NCBI GenBank assembly: GCA_016710165.1
Contig: JADJLJ010000001.1
Location: 1,736,001 to 1,800,000, forward strand
DNA: 64,000 nucleotides
DNA from: Chitinophagaceae bacterium
Lineage (GTDB): Bacteria; Bacteroidota; Bacteroidia; Chitinophagales; Chitinophagaceae
Direction: 5' to 3'
In this document: positions 34,724 through 45,081 of the stretch, one piece after another
Numbering within the stretch: the first letter of the stretch is position 1
How the letters are laid out: each line of letters starts with the position of its first letter
The notes under the pieces: generated by a model
Database searches by the model: none
What the model was told of the DNA's origin: nothing
The model's input: the letters and a program-made list of their open reading frames with translations, nothing else
Position numbers and translations under genes: made by a program

Positions 34724-37450
34724 TTACTCGGGTTCCTGTCCCAACATGAATGTGAACTTGGCTGCTCCTTTAAATCCGCTGGTCTGGTTATACCGGTCAA
34801 AGCCTATGCCGTAATCAAAGCCCAGCAGGCCGAACATGGGCAGGAAGAAACGCAATCCCAATCCTGCCGAACGGCGTAACTTGAAGGGATTATAATCTTT
34901 GAAACTATACCACCCGTTTGCCGCTTCAAAAAACGCCAGTCCGTATATTGTACTTCCGGCACTGGTGCTGAACGGATAACGCAGCTCAACCGTATACTTG
35001 TTGAAAATAGTAAAGAATTGTGATGGGGTGATGCCATCCGGGTTTACCCGTGGGTCTGATTTATCATAAACAGGGTACCCCCGGTGTGCGATGATGTCAT
35101 ATCCCAGGAGGGCGAAGTTATTGCTCAGGCCTGCATCACCCAGCTGGAACCGTTCGAACGGTGAAATACTGATGTCTTTATTATACCGGCCAATGAACCC
35201 GTATTTGGCGGCTACTTTTAAAATGAACTGTTTGTTCTTTTCTTCTCCTCTTGCCATGCCGATCGGCACATACCACTCCCCGTTCATACGCCACTTATGG
35301 AATTCAGGAAGGCGGTAACTGTTGTCGGAAGCTGACGTGATGCCCATGAGTGAATACGGAAGGGTAAACTGCCCGCTCAGCAGGAAGTTGGATCCGCTGG
35401 TAGGGAAGATGGGATTTGGCCCGGCTGAGTTACGCACCAGGGATACTTTCAGGCTGATATTGGTTGATGTACCGTTACTGATACCCTGGAATATGTTTGA
35501 ATAATTGCGAAGCTTGTATCGCTGAACGTTGAGTGAATAAATAAGGTTGAAATAATCATCCGGCCATTTCAGCTGTTTTCCAAGACCAATGCTGAAACTG
35601 CTGGTCTTGATATAGGAAGTATCCCCGCATTTCCGGCAATAGCTTCCAAACTGATCGTATGCATTGGCATATTTGGTATTGGAGTACGCAATGGTAAAAG
35701 AATTACGTTTCTTTCCGCCCAACCATGGCTCGGTAAATGAAAAATTATAAGAGCGGAAAGCCTTACCATTGGACTGGATCCTTGCCGTAAGTTTTTGCCC
35801 GTCGCCGGATGGCAGCGGATCCCAGGTAGACCGTTTGGTAATGTTTTTAATGGAGAAATTATTGAAGGAAACACCGAGTGTTCCCGTGAGGCCGATGCCA
35901 CCCCCAAAACCGGCAGACAATTCCAGCTGGTCGCCCGATTTTTCTTCGATGCCCCAGTTGATATCCACGGTACCGTTTTCGGCATTGGGCACCACGTTCG
36001 GATTGATCTTCTCCGCATCGATGAATCCAAGCTGGCCCAGTTCCCGTTGGGTACGGATGATGTCCGAACGGCTGAATTTTTCACCGGGTACGGTTCTTAA
36101 TTCTCTCCGGATGACATAGTCCTTGGTCTTCTTATTGCCTGAGATGGTTATGTTGCCATACGTGGCCTGCGGGCCTTCTGTCATACGTATCTCAAAATCG
36201 ATGGTGTCATTGTATACGGCTGTTTCCACCGGGTCTACCCGGAAGAAAAGATATCCATCGTCCATATAAAGACTTCCGATATCGGCACCCTCGGCAGAAA
36301 GTTGTTTGCCCAGGCGTTTGTTCAACAGTTCCAGGTTATAGATATCCCCTTTTTGGATACCCAGTAAGGCATTCAAAAGAGAGTCGCCGTATTTGGTGTT
36401 CCCGCGCCATACAATGTTGCCAAAATAATATTTTCTTCCTTCTTCCATTTTGATGAAGAGGTTCAGGTTATTTCTCACATCGGTTATTGAAGTGTCCTTC
36501 AGAATGACAGCATCCCGGAAACCTTTGGAGTTGTAATAGTCAAGTACCTTTTCTTTATCCTGTATGTATTTGGTCTCATTGAATTTGGCGCCGCTGAATC
36601 CCCTTATCCGGAAATAGGGGTCAACATAATCCCCGGTTTTGGTAATGGAAAGAAAATCCATTTTACCGATATATTCTTTGAACGAGGTTTTTGATACCGT
36701 ATCACCGAACGGATTTTTGATCACCACCGGGAAAAGGGTAATGCGGTTCATTTCCTTGGTGTCTTTCATCTGCTTTTTCAGCTTCTTGGCTGCAAGGCTG
36801 TTGTTACCGCTGAAGTTGATGGAATTAACACGTACTTTCCGTCCCTTGCTGATCGTAAAGATCAGCGAAACTGCATTATTCATGAAGGTGACCGGCTCTT
36901 CCTTCAACTGGATATCTACATTACGGTAACCCTTGCCATAATAGAATTTCCGTATGGCCTCGATGGCACTCAGTTTCATGTTCTCTGTCACCACCCTGTC
37001 CTTCACCAGGGCAACCTTGGGTTCCAGGTCATCCTTTTCTCCCTTTTTTATCCCCAGGAATTTAAAATCAGCAAGCCGGGGCCTTTCGGTAAGGGCCATT
37101 TCTATATACAGGTCCTTGCCCTCCAATCTTGTAAAGCTGATCTCGATGTCTGAAATGAGGTTTTGTCTCCACAGTTTGGAAATGGCCTTCCCAAAAACAT
37201 CGGTACCGGGGATCTGAACCTTATCGCCAACGGCAAGGCCCGAAATGGAAATAATGAGGTTGGGATCAAATGCTTTGGTTCCGGTAACATGAATGCCGGC
37301 AATGATATATTCCTTCGGCGTTTTTGAATTGAATATGGCTTGTAATTCCGGGTTAACCGATACAGGGATGGTGTCGTTCTGGGCCGAAACAAACTGGCTG
37401 CTAAATATCAGGGTGGCAATAAAAAAAAATCCTTTGTAGATCCTCTGCAT
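34724..37450 (-). CDS. bamA: Outer membrane protein assembly factor BamA
   Basis: Central Omp85 component that inserts beta-barrel proteins in the outer membrane. Signal peptide (ending FVSAQ), a series of POTRA domains (about 45-480), then the 16-strand barrel with the conserved lid motif region (IRGFSGAKF-like segments, GLAFFEAANGWYS). 908 aa, normal for Bacteroidetes. Upstream uppS and downstream skp genes form the classical cluster. The C-terminus ends LGQEPE and not in Phe, as is seen in some Bacteroidetes barrels. Confidence 0.95.
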   Translation of the reverse strand: MQRIYKGFFFIATLIFSSQFVSAQNDTIPVSVNPELQAIFNSKTPKEYIIAGIHVTGTKAFDPNLIISISGLAVGDKVQIPGTDVFGKAISKLWRQNLISDIEISFTRLEGKDLYIEMALTERPRLADFKFLGIKKGEKDDLEPKVALVKDRVVTENMKLSAIEAIRKFYYGKGYRNVDIQLKEEPVTFMNNAVSLIFTISKGRKVRVNSINFSGNNSLAAKKLKKQMKDTKEMNRITLFPVVIKNPFGDTVSKTSFKEYIGKMDFLSITKTGDYVDPYFRIRGFSGAKFNETKYIQDKEKVLDYYNSKGFRDAVILKDTSITDVRNNLNLFIKMEEGRKYYFGNIVWRGNTKYGDSLLNALLGIQKGDIYNLELLNKRLGKQLSAEGADIGSLYMDDGYLFFRVDPVETAVYNDTIDFEIRMTEGPQATYGNITISGNKKTKDYVIRRELRTVPGEKFSRSDIIRTQRELGQLGFIDAEKINPNVVPNAENGTVDINWGIEEKSGDQLELSAGFGGGIGLTGTLGVSFNNFSIKNITKRSTWDPLPSGDGQKLTARIQSNGKAFRSYNFSFTEPWLGGKKRNSFTIAYSNTKYANAYDQFGSYCRKCGDTSYIKTSSFSIGLGKQLKWPDDYFNLIYSLNVQRYKLRNYSNIFQGISNGTSTNISLKVSLVRNSAGPNPIFPTSGSNFLLSGQFTLPYSLMGITSASDNSYRLPEFHKWRMNGEWYVPIGMARGEEKNKQFILKVAAKYGFIGRYNKDISISPFERFQLGDAGLSNNFALLGYDIIAHRGYPVYDKSDPRVNPDGITPSQFFTIFNKYTVELRYPFSTSAGSTIYGLAFFEAANGWYSFKDYNPFKLRRSAGLGLRFFLPMFGLLGFDYGIGFDRYNQTSGFKGAAKFTFMLGQEPE

Positions 37451-37570
37451 CAATTGGTTTTTACGTGCGGCAAATTAAGCCCATTAATTAAAACTATTTG
37501 TTAACCTCATCCTAAATCATTGCGTTAACGAGTATCGGGAACGGGTATTTTCAATCTTTGGAACGTATTG

Positions 37571-38329
37571 TTAACCAGCGGTTTCCTCGTTCTTTATCTG
37601 TTCCCCGGTTTTCCCAAAACGCCTTTCTCTTCCCTGGTAATCCAGTATCGCTTCATACAGGTTTTCTTTCCTGAAATCGGGCCAGAGAGTATTGGTAAAA
37701 TACAATTCAGAATAGGCAAGCTGGTATAATAAAAAGTTGCTTATCCGGTATTCCCCGCTTGTCCGTATCATTAATTCCGGGTCCGGGAAAGCATGTGTTG
37801 CCAGGTATTGCTGTATCGTTTCCTGTGTGATCGAATCCGCATTCAGTTTCCCTTCTTTTACATCGCCTGCAATTTGCCTGACCATATGAACGATCTCCCA
37901 GCGGCTGCTGTAACTAAGGGCCATGATAAGGTTTAAACCGGTATTCTTACTGGTCTCGTTCAATGCCTCTCTTAATTCGATCTTTGCCGCTTCGGGCAGC
38001 ATACCGATGTCACCGATCACATGCAGCCTGATATTGTTCTTATTGAGGGTAGGCACTTCTTTGTGAATGGTATCCACCAGCAGTTCCATCAACCCGCTAA
38101 CTTCATATTCAGGCCGCTCCCAGTTTTCCGTGCTAAAGGCATAAAGAGTAAGGTATTTAACACCCAATTCCGCAGCGCCTTCCACCACATCCCGCACGCT
38201 TTCCACTCCATGCATATGCCCATACAGACGGTCTTCGCCTTTTTCCATTGCCCACCTGCCATTGCCATCCATGATAATGGCAATATGGCTCGGCAGCCGC
38301 TGTATATCTATTTTCTCTTTCAGGCTCAT
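37571..38329 (-). CDS. uppS: Isoprenyl transferase (undecaprenyl diphosphate synthase)
   Basis: Cis-prenyltransferase that makes the C55 lipid carrier for cell-wall and O-antigen synthesis. Catalytic Asp in IIMDGNGRWA, conserved TLYAFSTENWERP and the C-terminal ELYFTNTLWPDF. 252 aa. A -7 box TACTTTTG (38377-38384, minus) and a perfect 9-bp hairpin (38348-38368) in the leader precede it. Confidence 0.96.
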   Translation of the reverse strand: MSLKEKIDIQRLPSHIAIIMDGNGRWAMEKGEDRLYGHMHGVESVRDVVEGAAELGVKYLTLYAFSTENWERPEYEVSGLMELLVDTIHKEVPTLNKNNIRLHVIGDIGMLPEAAKIELREALNETSKNTGLNLIMALSYSSRWEIVHMVRQIAGDVKEGKLNADSITQETIQQYLATHAFPDPELMIRTSGEYRISNFLLYQLAYSELYFTNTLWPDFRKENLYEAILDYQGRERRFGKTGEQIKNEETAG

Positions 38330-38347
38330 AAAATGCTAAAAATGAGT

Positions 38348-38384
38348 AGTCACGCTCATAGCGTGACTTGGGCGGGCAAAAGTA
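38348..38384 (-). promoter_or_regulatory. uppS promoter and leader hairpin
   Basis: TACTTTTG at 38377-38384 (minus strand) fits TAnnTTTG. Just downstream in the transcript is AGTCACGCT-ATG-AGCGTGACT (38348-38368), a perfect 9-bp stem with a 3-nt loop, 18 nt before the ATG. It may stabilise the mRNA or be a dispersed palindrome. Confidence 0.5.
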
Positions 38385-38422
38385 ATAAATTTTAGCTGGA
38401 ATAAGCTTTTTAGGGTTAAATC

Positions 38423-41400
38423 TTACAGCTTTATCAACTTACCGGTAAACTCTTCTCCGTTCACCATGACCTTGTACAGGTAAAGGCCGGCCGGCACTTT
38501 ACTGATATCAAACTGTTTAACATTCTTAAAATTACCAACCCTGGTGCCCTGGGTATTGATGACAGTGATCTCATTGGCCGTTAACACAGCCCCGTTTTGA
38601 AGGCAGTTGAACACGCCTGTTGACGACGGGTTTGGGTATAATACCGGGGTTGACGTCTTTGAAGGTAACGGGGCACCCGTGGCACAGGCCTGCCTGGCCT
38701 TGAGATAATCCGCATCATCGCCGATACGTTTTGTTACGATGCAGTCAACCCCGTTTGACAAAGTTACCATTGCATTCGGAGAACTGTAATCGGGCAATTC
38801 CACCACCACCTGGTTTGAGAACCGCAGCGTACGGCCCATGTCGGAGACTTCCCACTCCAGCTGACCGGAGTTTGAAGCAGCAACCAGCTGGGTAATACAA
38901 TTGCCATTGCGGTTGATGACAGAAATGCTGAAATTGGCATTACTGCATGGGGCAGGCTTTGGTTCGGCATACCATAAATGGTTACTGATGTTGGCAAACA
39001 CCAGGTCATAGTTCCCCTTTTTCGTGATCCTGCAAAACCTGCCCTTACTCTCTGCAGGAATATCAATAAAAAATAAAGAAGAATCGTTGGGGGTTACGAA
39101 CCGTGCTTTTAAAGATTTACTGTTATGATCTATAAAAGCAAATGCGTTATTTATTTTTTCTTCTGTTGCAAACCCGCTGCCGGCAGCATAACTGTTACTC
39201 ATGCTGAAATACAGTTTGCTTATCCCGGCGGGTATGTAAAAATATCCGGGCAAACTGGCTAAGTCACCGGAATAGATCTCTGTTGCCTTTCCAAAAAAGG
39301 CCCCGCTCTTGTAAAAGATATTCTTATTGGTCAGGATCTCCAGGTCCACGGCAGACTGGTATCTGGAAGTAACGGTCAGTTTATAGCTGCCTGCTGAAGG
39401 GAGCGGTATCATCAGGCTACCCGCCGGAGAATTCCTGCTGAGCGAAAAATCGTTGATCACATCCAGTGCCCGTTCGGTTGATTCAACGGTGAAATTGATA
39501 TATCCCTTTCCCGCCATATCGAAAGCGGGCTTATAGATGATGGTAAAACTTCCGGCAGCAGGCGCCTGTATCATGAATTCACTGCGGTTGTAATAATCCT
39601 GGCCGCTGGTGTATTTGAGTTGAACATTGATCTTTTTCAGGGGGCGGATATTGCCGGCATCAAACTTATCCTTTACAAAGGAAGCGGCTTCAAACTTATG
39701 ATCACGGATAGTCCCGCCAAAAGCTGCCAGATCGCTTTGAAAATGAGTATCAATTTCTGCTGAAGTTATTAAAGGCAGGTTGCCATTTTGGTATGCAGAC
39801 CCGTTTACGTTATTATACTGAACATGGAACGGGCTTCCTGCCGGGTACCTGCTGGCAATTACTGCAATAAGATAATAACTGTTCACCAGTTGCAGCCTGT
39901 TTGTTTTTGCCAGGTAAATGCATAATGCTGCTGCCTTATCCATTTTTGCGATGGCAGGCCGCGGGTCTGCGGCCCAGTCGAAATACAGTACCATATAGTG
40001 TATATATGCCTTCAACTCACGGAGCCTCTCCTTTACCACTTCCGGTTCATGCAGTGTCTTTCTTTCTGCGTCTTCGACCATTTGCAGGTACATGGGGATC
40101 CGGTACTTACCGGAGATACCCCCTGCCATGCTTTTTTTCGTCCGTCCAGAACTGCAGCAGGCTGTAAATTGTTTTACCTCCAGCGGCAAACATATTATTA
40201 CAGAATTCCTGCAGGGTGCTGTCTATTGAGATCTTATCATTCAATAAAGAATTGTTGGCTGCCAGTAAGTAGGGCAGGCTTGCAAATTTTGCAGGAGATG
40301 CTTCCCAAACCAACCCCTGGCTTTTTTTATCTTTTGCGATCTGCACGGTTGCTTTAAGATCATTCAGGAAAAAGGCCGGTGTTTCACCACTCCAGTTCGA
40401 AAGGTTCAGATAATTGTATTCAGAAATATTATTGGTCCGCTCAAACCAGCGTTTCCTCAGCCCGTTGGTACTGGTCAGGTTCTGGTAAACCGAAGGTATC
40501 AGCTGAACATCAATATTATCATTGATGGAAATGCCGGGAGAAGGGACATCTGCATGTGTTGAATACGCGTATACCTGGAAACGCATCCCGGGGTAAACAG
40601 CGTTGATGCGCCGGGCGGTAAAATCAGCCAGGGTGAACTGCTGGTCGCTTTCCGTTGAATACCCTGTGTTCTGGCACCCGGTATTGTCCTTTGTATTTCC
40701 CCACCTGGCCCCATCCGGCACTTCAATACCTATATACCGGTATGCATACTCAAAGTTCCTGTATTGATTTACATACAGGGCCTTGTTGCTGAAAATATTA
40801 TTCCTGTACTGGGTATATTTCTGCTCAATGGTTGTTGCCCACAGGCTCATAGACGCCTGGCTGTTAACATCCGGAACCGACTGGGTATTTGCTGCCCGTG
40901 AATTATTGAAGCATGCCACGTAACATGGGTTGTTTTGCAAAGCAGAAAGGTAATTTCCCGTCATGATATCGCCCCGGTGCCCTGCAAAACGGTAAGCGCC
41001 CGCCATGCCGTTGCGGCGCTGGTACAATGCCCAGTTATGGCCATTATCACCAAAATAGGTATCCCAGTTGAATGAGGTATTGTTATCCATCGCCCAGCGG
41101 TTGTGGCCACCACTGACCACCCAGGTCTTATACCGGAAACTGTTTGTATAAACACTGTCGGACTTCTTATAAGCCGAATGTAAAACAGGAATGATCTCCC
41201 AAATGGACCCGGGCTGATAAAACCGGAAGCCGAGGTTTTGCAGGTACTGGTATACCCCGAAGCACAATCCATTATCCTGCGAAGCAGAGAATTTTATGAA
41301 CCCGGCCCCGTCGCTTTGCACGATGCAGGCCTGGTTATCTGTAATGGTTGAATCGTAAATTAAAATTATTCCTGAAGACGGTATGCTGTTGTAAGGCTGT

Positions 41401-41570
41401 ATGGTGAATTGGCTGCTCCGCACTGCTTTCTGTAACAGCATAGCTGCATCCTCTGCAGTTGACCTGAGCAACTGAGAAGCTCCTTGCGGATAGTACACGG
41501 TCTGTGCCTTTGTAATGAACATACAAAAAGCCAATACCGCTGTGGTAAAGCAGCAGCGAATGAACGCCAT
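38423..41570 (-). pseudogene. T9SS-exported DUF4838/GH67-N-like protein, split by a frameshift
   Basis: Two frames make one secreted protein of about 1045 aa. N-terminal frame (41570-40107): signal peptide ending ITKAQ, then a domain with EDAAMLLQKAV, IILIYDS, GLCFGVYQYLQNLGFRFYQPG, the pattern of the N-terminal domain of GH67/DUF4838 proteins. C-terminal frame (to 38423): KYRIPMYLQMVEDAE, beta-rich modules and a T9SS type A sorting domain (PVLYPNPSSTGVF to GEEFTGKLIKL). The frames join at an A7 run (40132-40138) or a G5 run (40119-40123), read on the minus strand; removing one base gives DEKKHGRGISGKYRIP. Enzyme activity is not proven. Confidence 0.8.
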
Positions 41571-41737
41571 AGTTTAATGTTTGTGCGGATTGAAACTATG
41601 GTCTCATCACAGAAATACAAGGATTTACACGTTGTTCTTCTTTGGTTGGGATATATCAGATAAGGGGGTTTATCTGCGTTACTTGAGGGACTGTAAAAAT
41701 AGACGTTTTTATTTAAAAACAAAATCTATTGCTGCAA

Positions 41738-42580
41738 TTATTTTGCTGCCGGACATTTATAGCTGCTGATATTAAGAGAAAGTCCTATTTCAGCAATGAT
41801 ATACTGATCCCTTTGCTTACTCCAGCCCCGTTGCCTGCCCTCAACGCCGATAATATTATCCGGGTCAATTTCATAGGATCGGTCCTGCAATAATCCGGCT
41901 GTGGATAATGGGGCAAACCGGCTGGCCCCGATATAGGTGGTACTCACATCGTCTAAATAATCGGTGGTGGTAAACCGATGGGCTATCTCAAAAGACAGGT
42001 TCAGCCTGTCGGTGATATTGTACTTGATACCTACGCCCAATGGAATGCATATGGCCAGGGTACTGTATTGTTTCCGGCCGTCATAGCCAATCAACTGGCC
42101 CTCGGTACCAAGCGGCCTCAGAAATTCTTTTTTACCGTTCAGGTATGCATACGGATCATAGGTAAATGCGCCTATACCCAATGTTATATATGGAGTGAAC
42201 TGGTAATACGGGTCTCCGGGAATGAATTTGAAGAAATTGAAATCTCCCTGTAAAGCCAGTTCCCATATATTGGAATTGAAACTGAGGTTCCTTGACTTTT
42301 GATATTCGTTCTTGCTGTATGTATCGCTGTAACCCAATTGGGCATAATGGGCGCTGATACGCAGCCCAACATAATTACCAAACTGTTTGCGGAAAAATGC
42401 ACCTACTGCCGGCTTGGGTCTGTTGATGGCAGCACGGGTATTCAGGTCTCCAAAATAATGGGCGGCACCGACCGTGATGCCAAACTCTCCTTTCTGTACA
42501 TATTCATAACGCTCATTTTGGGCACTGGCATTTAAAGCCACCAGGGTTACGGACAAAATGATCAGGAATTTCATTTTCAT
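41738..42580 (-). CDS. Outer membrane beta-barrel protein, PorG/DUF6089-like
   Basis: Signal peptide (ending LNASAQ), then an eight-stranded-type barrel pattern with GEFGITVGAAHYFGDLNTRAA, the motif region found in DUF6089/PorG proteins, and FTPYITLGIGAF. PorG is an outer membrane component of the T9SS ring. 280 aa from ATG 42580; the frame reaches 42589 with TTG. Located next to gldH and a T9SS cargo, which supports the assignment, though a general porin-like barrel cannot be excluded. Confidence 0.78.
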   Translation of the reverse strand: MKMKFLIILSVTLVALNASAQNERYEYVQKGEFGITVGAAHYFGDLNTRAAINRPKPAVGAFFRKQFGNYVGLRISAHYAQLGYSDTYSKNEYQKSRNLSFNSNIWELALQGDFNFFKFIPGDPYYQFTPYITLGIGAFTYDPYAYLNGKKEFLRPLGTEGQLIGYDGRKQYSTLAICIPLGVGIKYNITDRLNLSFEIAHRFTTTDYLDDVSTTYIGASRFAPLSTAGLLQDRSYEIDPDNIIGVEGRQRGWSKQRDQYIIAEIGLSLNISSYKCPAAK

Positions 42581-42646
42581 AATATGCAAAATAAAGAATT
42601 GTTTCGAAAAAAACGGGTTGCAGCGGATTTTGTGCCCAAGGCAATG

Positions 42647-43150
42647 TTAATCTTTATTGGGTTCTTTCTTTTCGATCCTTAACCCGGCACTCATGATATT
42701 CAGCAGCGGATCATCCCGCATGATCTGCGCTATACTGAAGTGATAGGTACCCGCCTTCCGGAACCTGCGTGGCTTGCCATTCAGCAATTTTCTCACTTCC
42801 CATATGTCATTCATACCGGCCCCTTCCCATCCATTGGCATCATCGCCCAGTTTCAGGTCAACTTTTTGTTTAAAAAGGCTGTCGCCGGGTGCCTGTAACC
42901 CAATGTTAAGCCAGATGTTATTGTACTTATATGCATCGGTATGCCGCAATACCAGGTAAATGCTGTAATAAGAAGTTGTATCGGTGACCAGGAAACTACC
43001 CGTGGCGGTAAAGTCGCTTTTCCATTCATACTGCGGTATCACGGTGTTCTGCTCAAAAATCTCCGTCTGTTTGCAGGATGTGATGAGGAACAGGCAACAG
43101 GCAATGGGTAATAAGCAGATCTTACGTTTATGTTTATAGGTGGGGTTCAT
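42647..43150 (-). CDS. gldH: Gliding motility lipoprotein GldH
   Basis: Lipoprotein needed for gliding in flavobacteria. Lipobox LITSC (Cys26 from ATG 43150), then QTEIFEQNTVIPQYEWKSDF and the core YSIYLVLRHTDAYKYNNIWL followed by GMNDIWEVRKLL, characteristic of GldH. An upstream start at 43189 would overlap yicC and lengthen the signal region unusually. 167 aa. Confidence 0.93.
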   Translation of the reverse strand: MNPTYKHKRKICLLPIACCLFLITSCKQTEIFEQNTVIPQYEWKSDFTATGSFLVTDTTSYYSIYLVLRHTDAYKYNNIWLNIGLQAPGDSLFKQKVDLKLGDDANGWEGAGMNDIWEVRKLLNGKPRRFRKAGTYHFSIAQIMRDDPLLNIMSAGLRIEKKEPNKD

Positions 43151-43178
43151 TGAATGAAACGATAATTTTTGCCTGTTT

Positions 43179-44054
43179 TTACAATACATTCAACACCTGT
43201 TCCTTGGCCTTTTCCAGTTCATCCTTCATTTTAACCACACATTTCTGAATGTCGGCATCATAGGCTTTGCTGCCGGTGGTATTTATCTCCCTGCCGATCT
43301 CCTGTAAAATAAAAGACAATTTTTTGCCTTTGCCTTCTTCCGGCTCCTGTAAGATCGACCGGAAATATTCACAGTGCTGCCGGAGCCTGATCTGCTCCTC
43401 GTGTATATCTATCTTTTCCATGTAGTAGATCAGTTCCTGCTCCATGCGGTTGTTATCAATATTCTCCTTGCCCACGTTTTTTTCCAGCAGCTGGTTGATC
43501 TCTTCTTTGATCCTTTTTTTACGGTTTGGCTCCAGTTTCAATATGGCCTCTTCCTGTTCATTGATATTGGTGATGCGTTTTACAAGGTCTTTTTCCAGAA
43601 CAGACCCTTCCTCCACCCGGTGCAGGTTCAGGTCATTCAATGCCCCCTGCAGCACTTTTTTAAAATCATCAAAATCGGTTTCACTTAAAACATCGTTGGT
43701 AGGGGTCACTACTTCGGGCAACCGGAGCAATGCACTTAAAACGGAATTGGTATCGATCTTTAATTCCGCTGCCAGGTTCTCTATCTGGTGGTAATATGCC
43801 TTGATGAGATCGGTATTGATATTCACCGGTTTTGAAGTTCCGTTCTGCTTGATGGTGATGGTGCAATCAATGGTACCCCTTACCAGGTTTTCCTGCAGCG
43901 CATTCCTTATTTCAAATTCATAAGGCCGCAACAGCGGTGGCAATTTCAGCTGCAGTTCAAATTGCTTTCCGTTCAGTGCCTTTATCTCTACCAGAAATGT
44001 TTTCTCGTTTACAGTCTGTTCTGCCCTTCCGAAACCCGTCATTGATTTAAGCAT
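43179..44054 (-). CDS. yicC: YicC-family protein (endoribonuclease-like)
   Basis: Starts with the hallmark MLKSMTGFGRAE and ends with the DUF1732 region (EIGREINTTGSKAYDADIQKCVVKMKDELEKAKEQVLNVL). YicC is reported as an endoribonuclease of small RNAs in E. coli; the role in Bacteroidetes is untested. 291 aa. The MLKSM start at 44054 is preferred to 44075. It is commonly next to gmk, but gmk is 34 kb away here. Confidence 0.93.
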   Translation of the reverse strand: MLKSMTGFGRAEQTVNEKTFLVEIKALNGKQFELQLKLPPLLRPYEFEIRNALQENLVRGTIDCTITIKQNGTSKPVNINTDLIKAYYHQIENLAAELKIDTNSVLSALLRLPEVVTPTNDVLSETDFDDFKKVLQGALNDLNLHRVEEGSVLEKDLVKRITNINEQEEAILKLEPNRKKRIKEEINQLLEKNVGKENIDNNRMEQELIYYMEKIDIHEEQIRLRQHCEYFRSILQEPEEGKGKKLSFILQEIGREINTTGSKAYDADIQKCVVKMKDELEKAKEQVLNVL

Positions 44055-44089
44055 GTGATTTTTATTTTTCTGCAAGTTACAGGATAAAG

Positions 44090-44545
44090 TTATGAGTTGA
44101 TTTGCGGATATTCCTCAAAAGGTCTCCTGCCCATGATCCGGTCTGGTTTATCAAGCGGGGTGAACCCGAACTGTGCATAGAGGCCCTGTGCATCCCGGGT
44201 GGCCAGCAACCACCTGCGCAGGCCCTGCAGGTCCGGGTGGTTCATAATGGTTCCCATCAGCCATTTGCTCAAGCCTTTGCCCCGGTAATCCGCAATAACA
44301 AAAACATCTGCCAGGTATGCAAAGCTGGCATGATCGGTGATCACCCTGGCAAAGCCCACCTGCCTGCTGCCATGATAAATTCCAAAACAAAAAGAACCTT
44401 CAATACTTTTTTCAACCACCGGCATCGGGATATTTTTTGCCCAGTAACTTTCATGGCATAAGTAATGATGAATCAATTCCACATCCAGTTTTGCTTTATC
44501 GGTGCTGATGATAAAATCATCTTTTATTGTTTCCTGAATCTTCAT
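44090..44545 (-). CDS. GNAT family N-acetyltransferase
   Basis: Acetyl-CoA-dependent acetyltransferase of 151 aa. Acetyl-CoA-binding motif A is FVIADYRGKGLSKWLM, followed by LLATRDAQGLYAQFGF. The C-terminal signature PDRIMGRRPFEEY is typical of a widespread uncharacterised GNAT group. Substrate unknown. Confidence 0.87.
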   Translation of the reverse strand: MKIQETIKDDFIISTDKAKLDVELIHHYLCHESYWAKNIPMPVVEKSIEGSFCFGIYHGSRQVGFARVITDHASFAYLADVFVIADYRGKGLSKWLMGTIMNHPDLQGLRRWLLATRDAQGLYAQFGFTPLDKPDRIMGRRPFEEYPQINS

Positions 44546-45058
44546 GTGACATGCATTATAAAATTAAAAACAACAAGTAATAAAAATAATAAAGCCCGGC
44601 TTTTGACTGCCAGGCTTTGCTATATAGATGGGTTAGTAAGTACCGGGAACCAAATTCCCTACACAATATTAAAAAGAAATTTTCCTAACCAAAAAATATT
44701 TCCGGAATTTTTTATTAACATTTTTTTTTGCCCTGTGGATAAGGAACATTTTTTTTCAGGCAGAACGGCAGCATCTTTTTTAACCGGTGCAGGTCATTCG
44801 TTGATCTCTTCTTCTATTCAATGACCGGATCTGTGAATGAAACCATTGATTTCACTGGTGTTTCAGAAGACCGTATTTTTATTTTATGCATTGCTACTCA
44901 CTGCAAATTGAAAATTTCTCTTTCGTAATGTTGATCCGGTAACCCGTTTTACCTTCCGTTTTCCCGGCCGGAAATACAGAAAAAATATTTTTACAAAAGC
45001 TGACCGAAAAGCTGTTTTTACAGCTTTTCCCGAAAAAACAACTAAAAGCAAAGCAGTG
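44546..45058. other. Intergenic region without a supported gene
   Basis: 513 bp between GNAT and lpxD, AT-rich with T/A homopolymers. A hairpin with T-rich tail on the minus strand (AAAGCCTGGC / GCCGGGCTTT, 44591-44618) looks like a terminator, but no gene ends at it on that strand. Open frames here are short with no coding character; the longest plausible, a 35-codon frame from 44820, has no support. A small RNA ending at the hairpin is possible. Confidence 0.4.
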
Positions 45059-45066
45059 TACCTTTG
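45059..45066 (+). promoter_or_regulatory. -7 box of lpxD
   Basis: TACCTTTG fits TAnnTTTG, 15 nt before the ATG at 45082. Confidence 0.55.
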
Positions 45067-45081
45067 GGAAAATTTTAGTGT

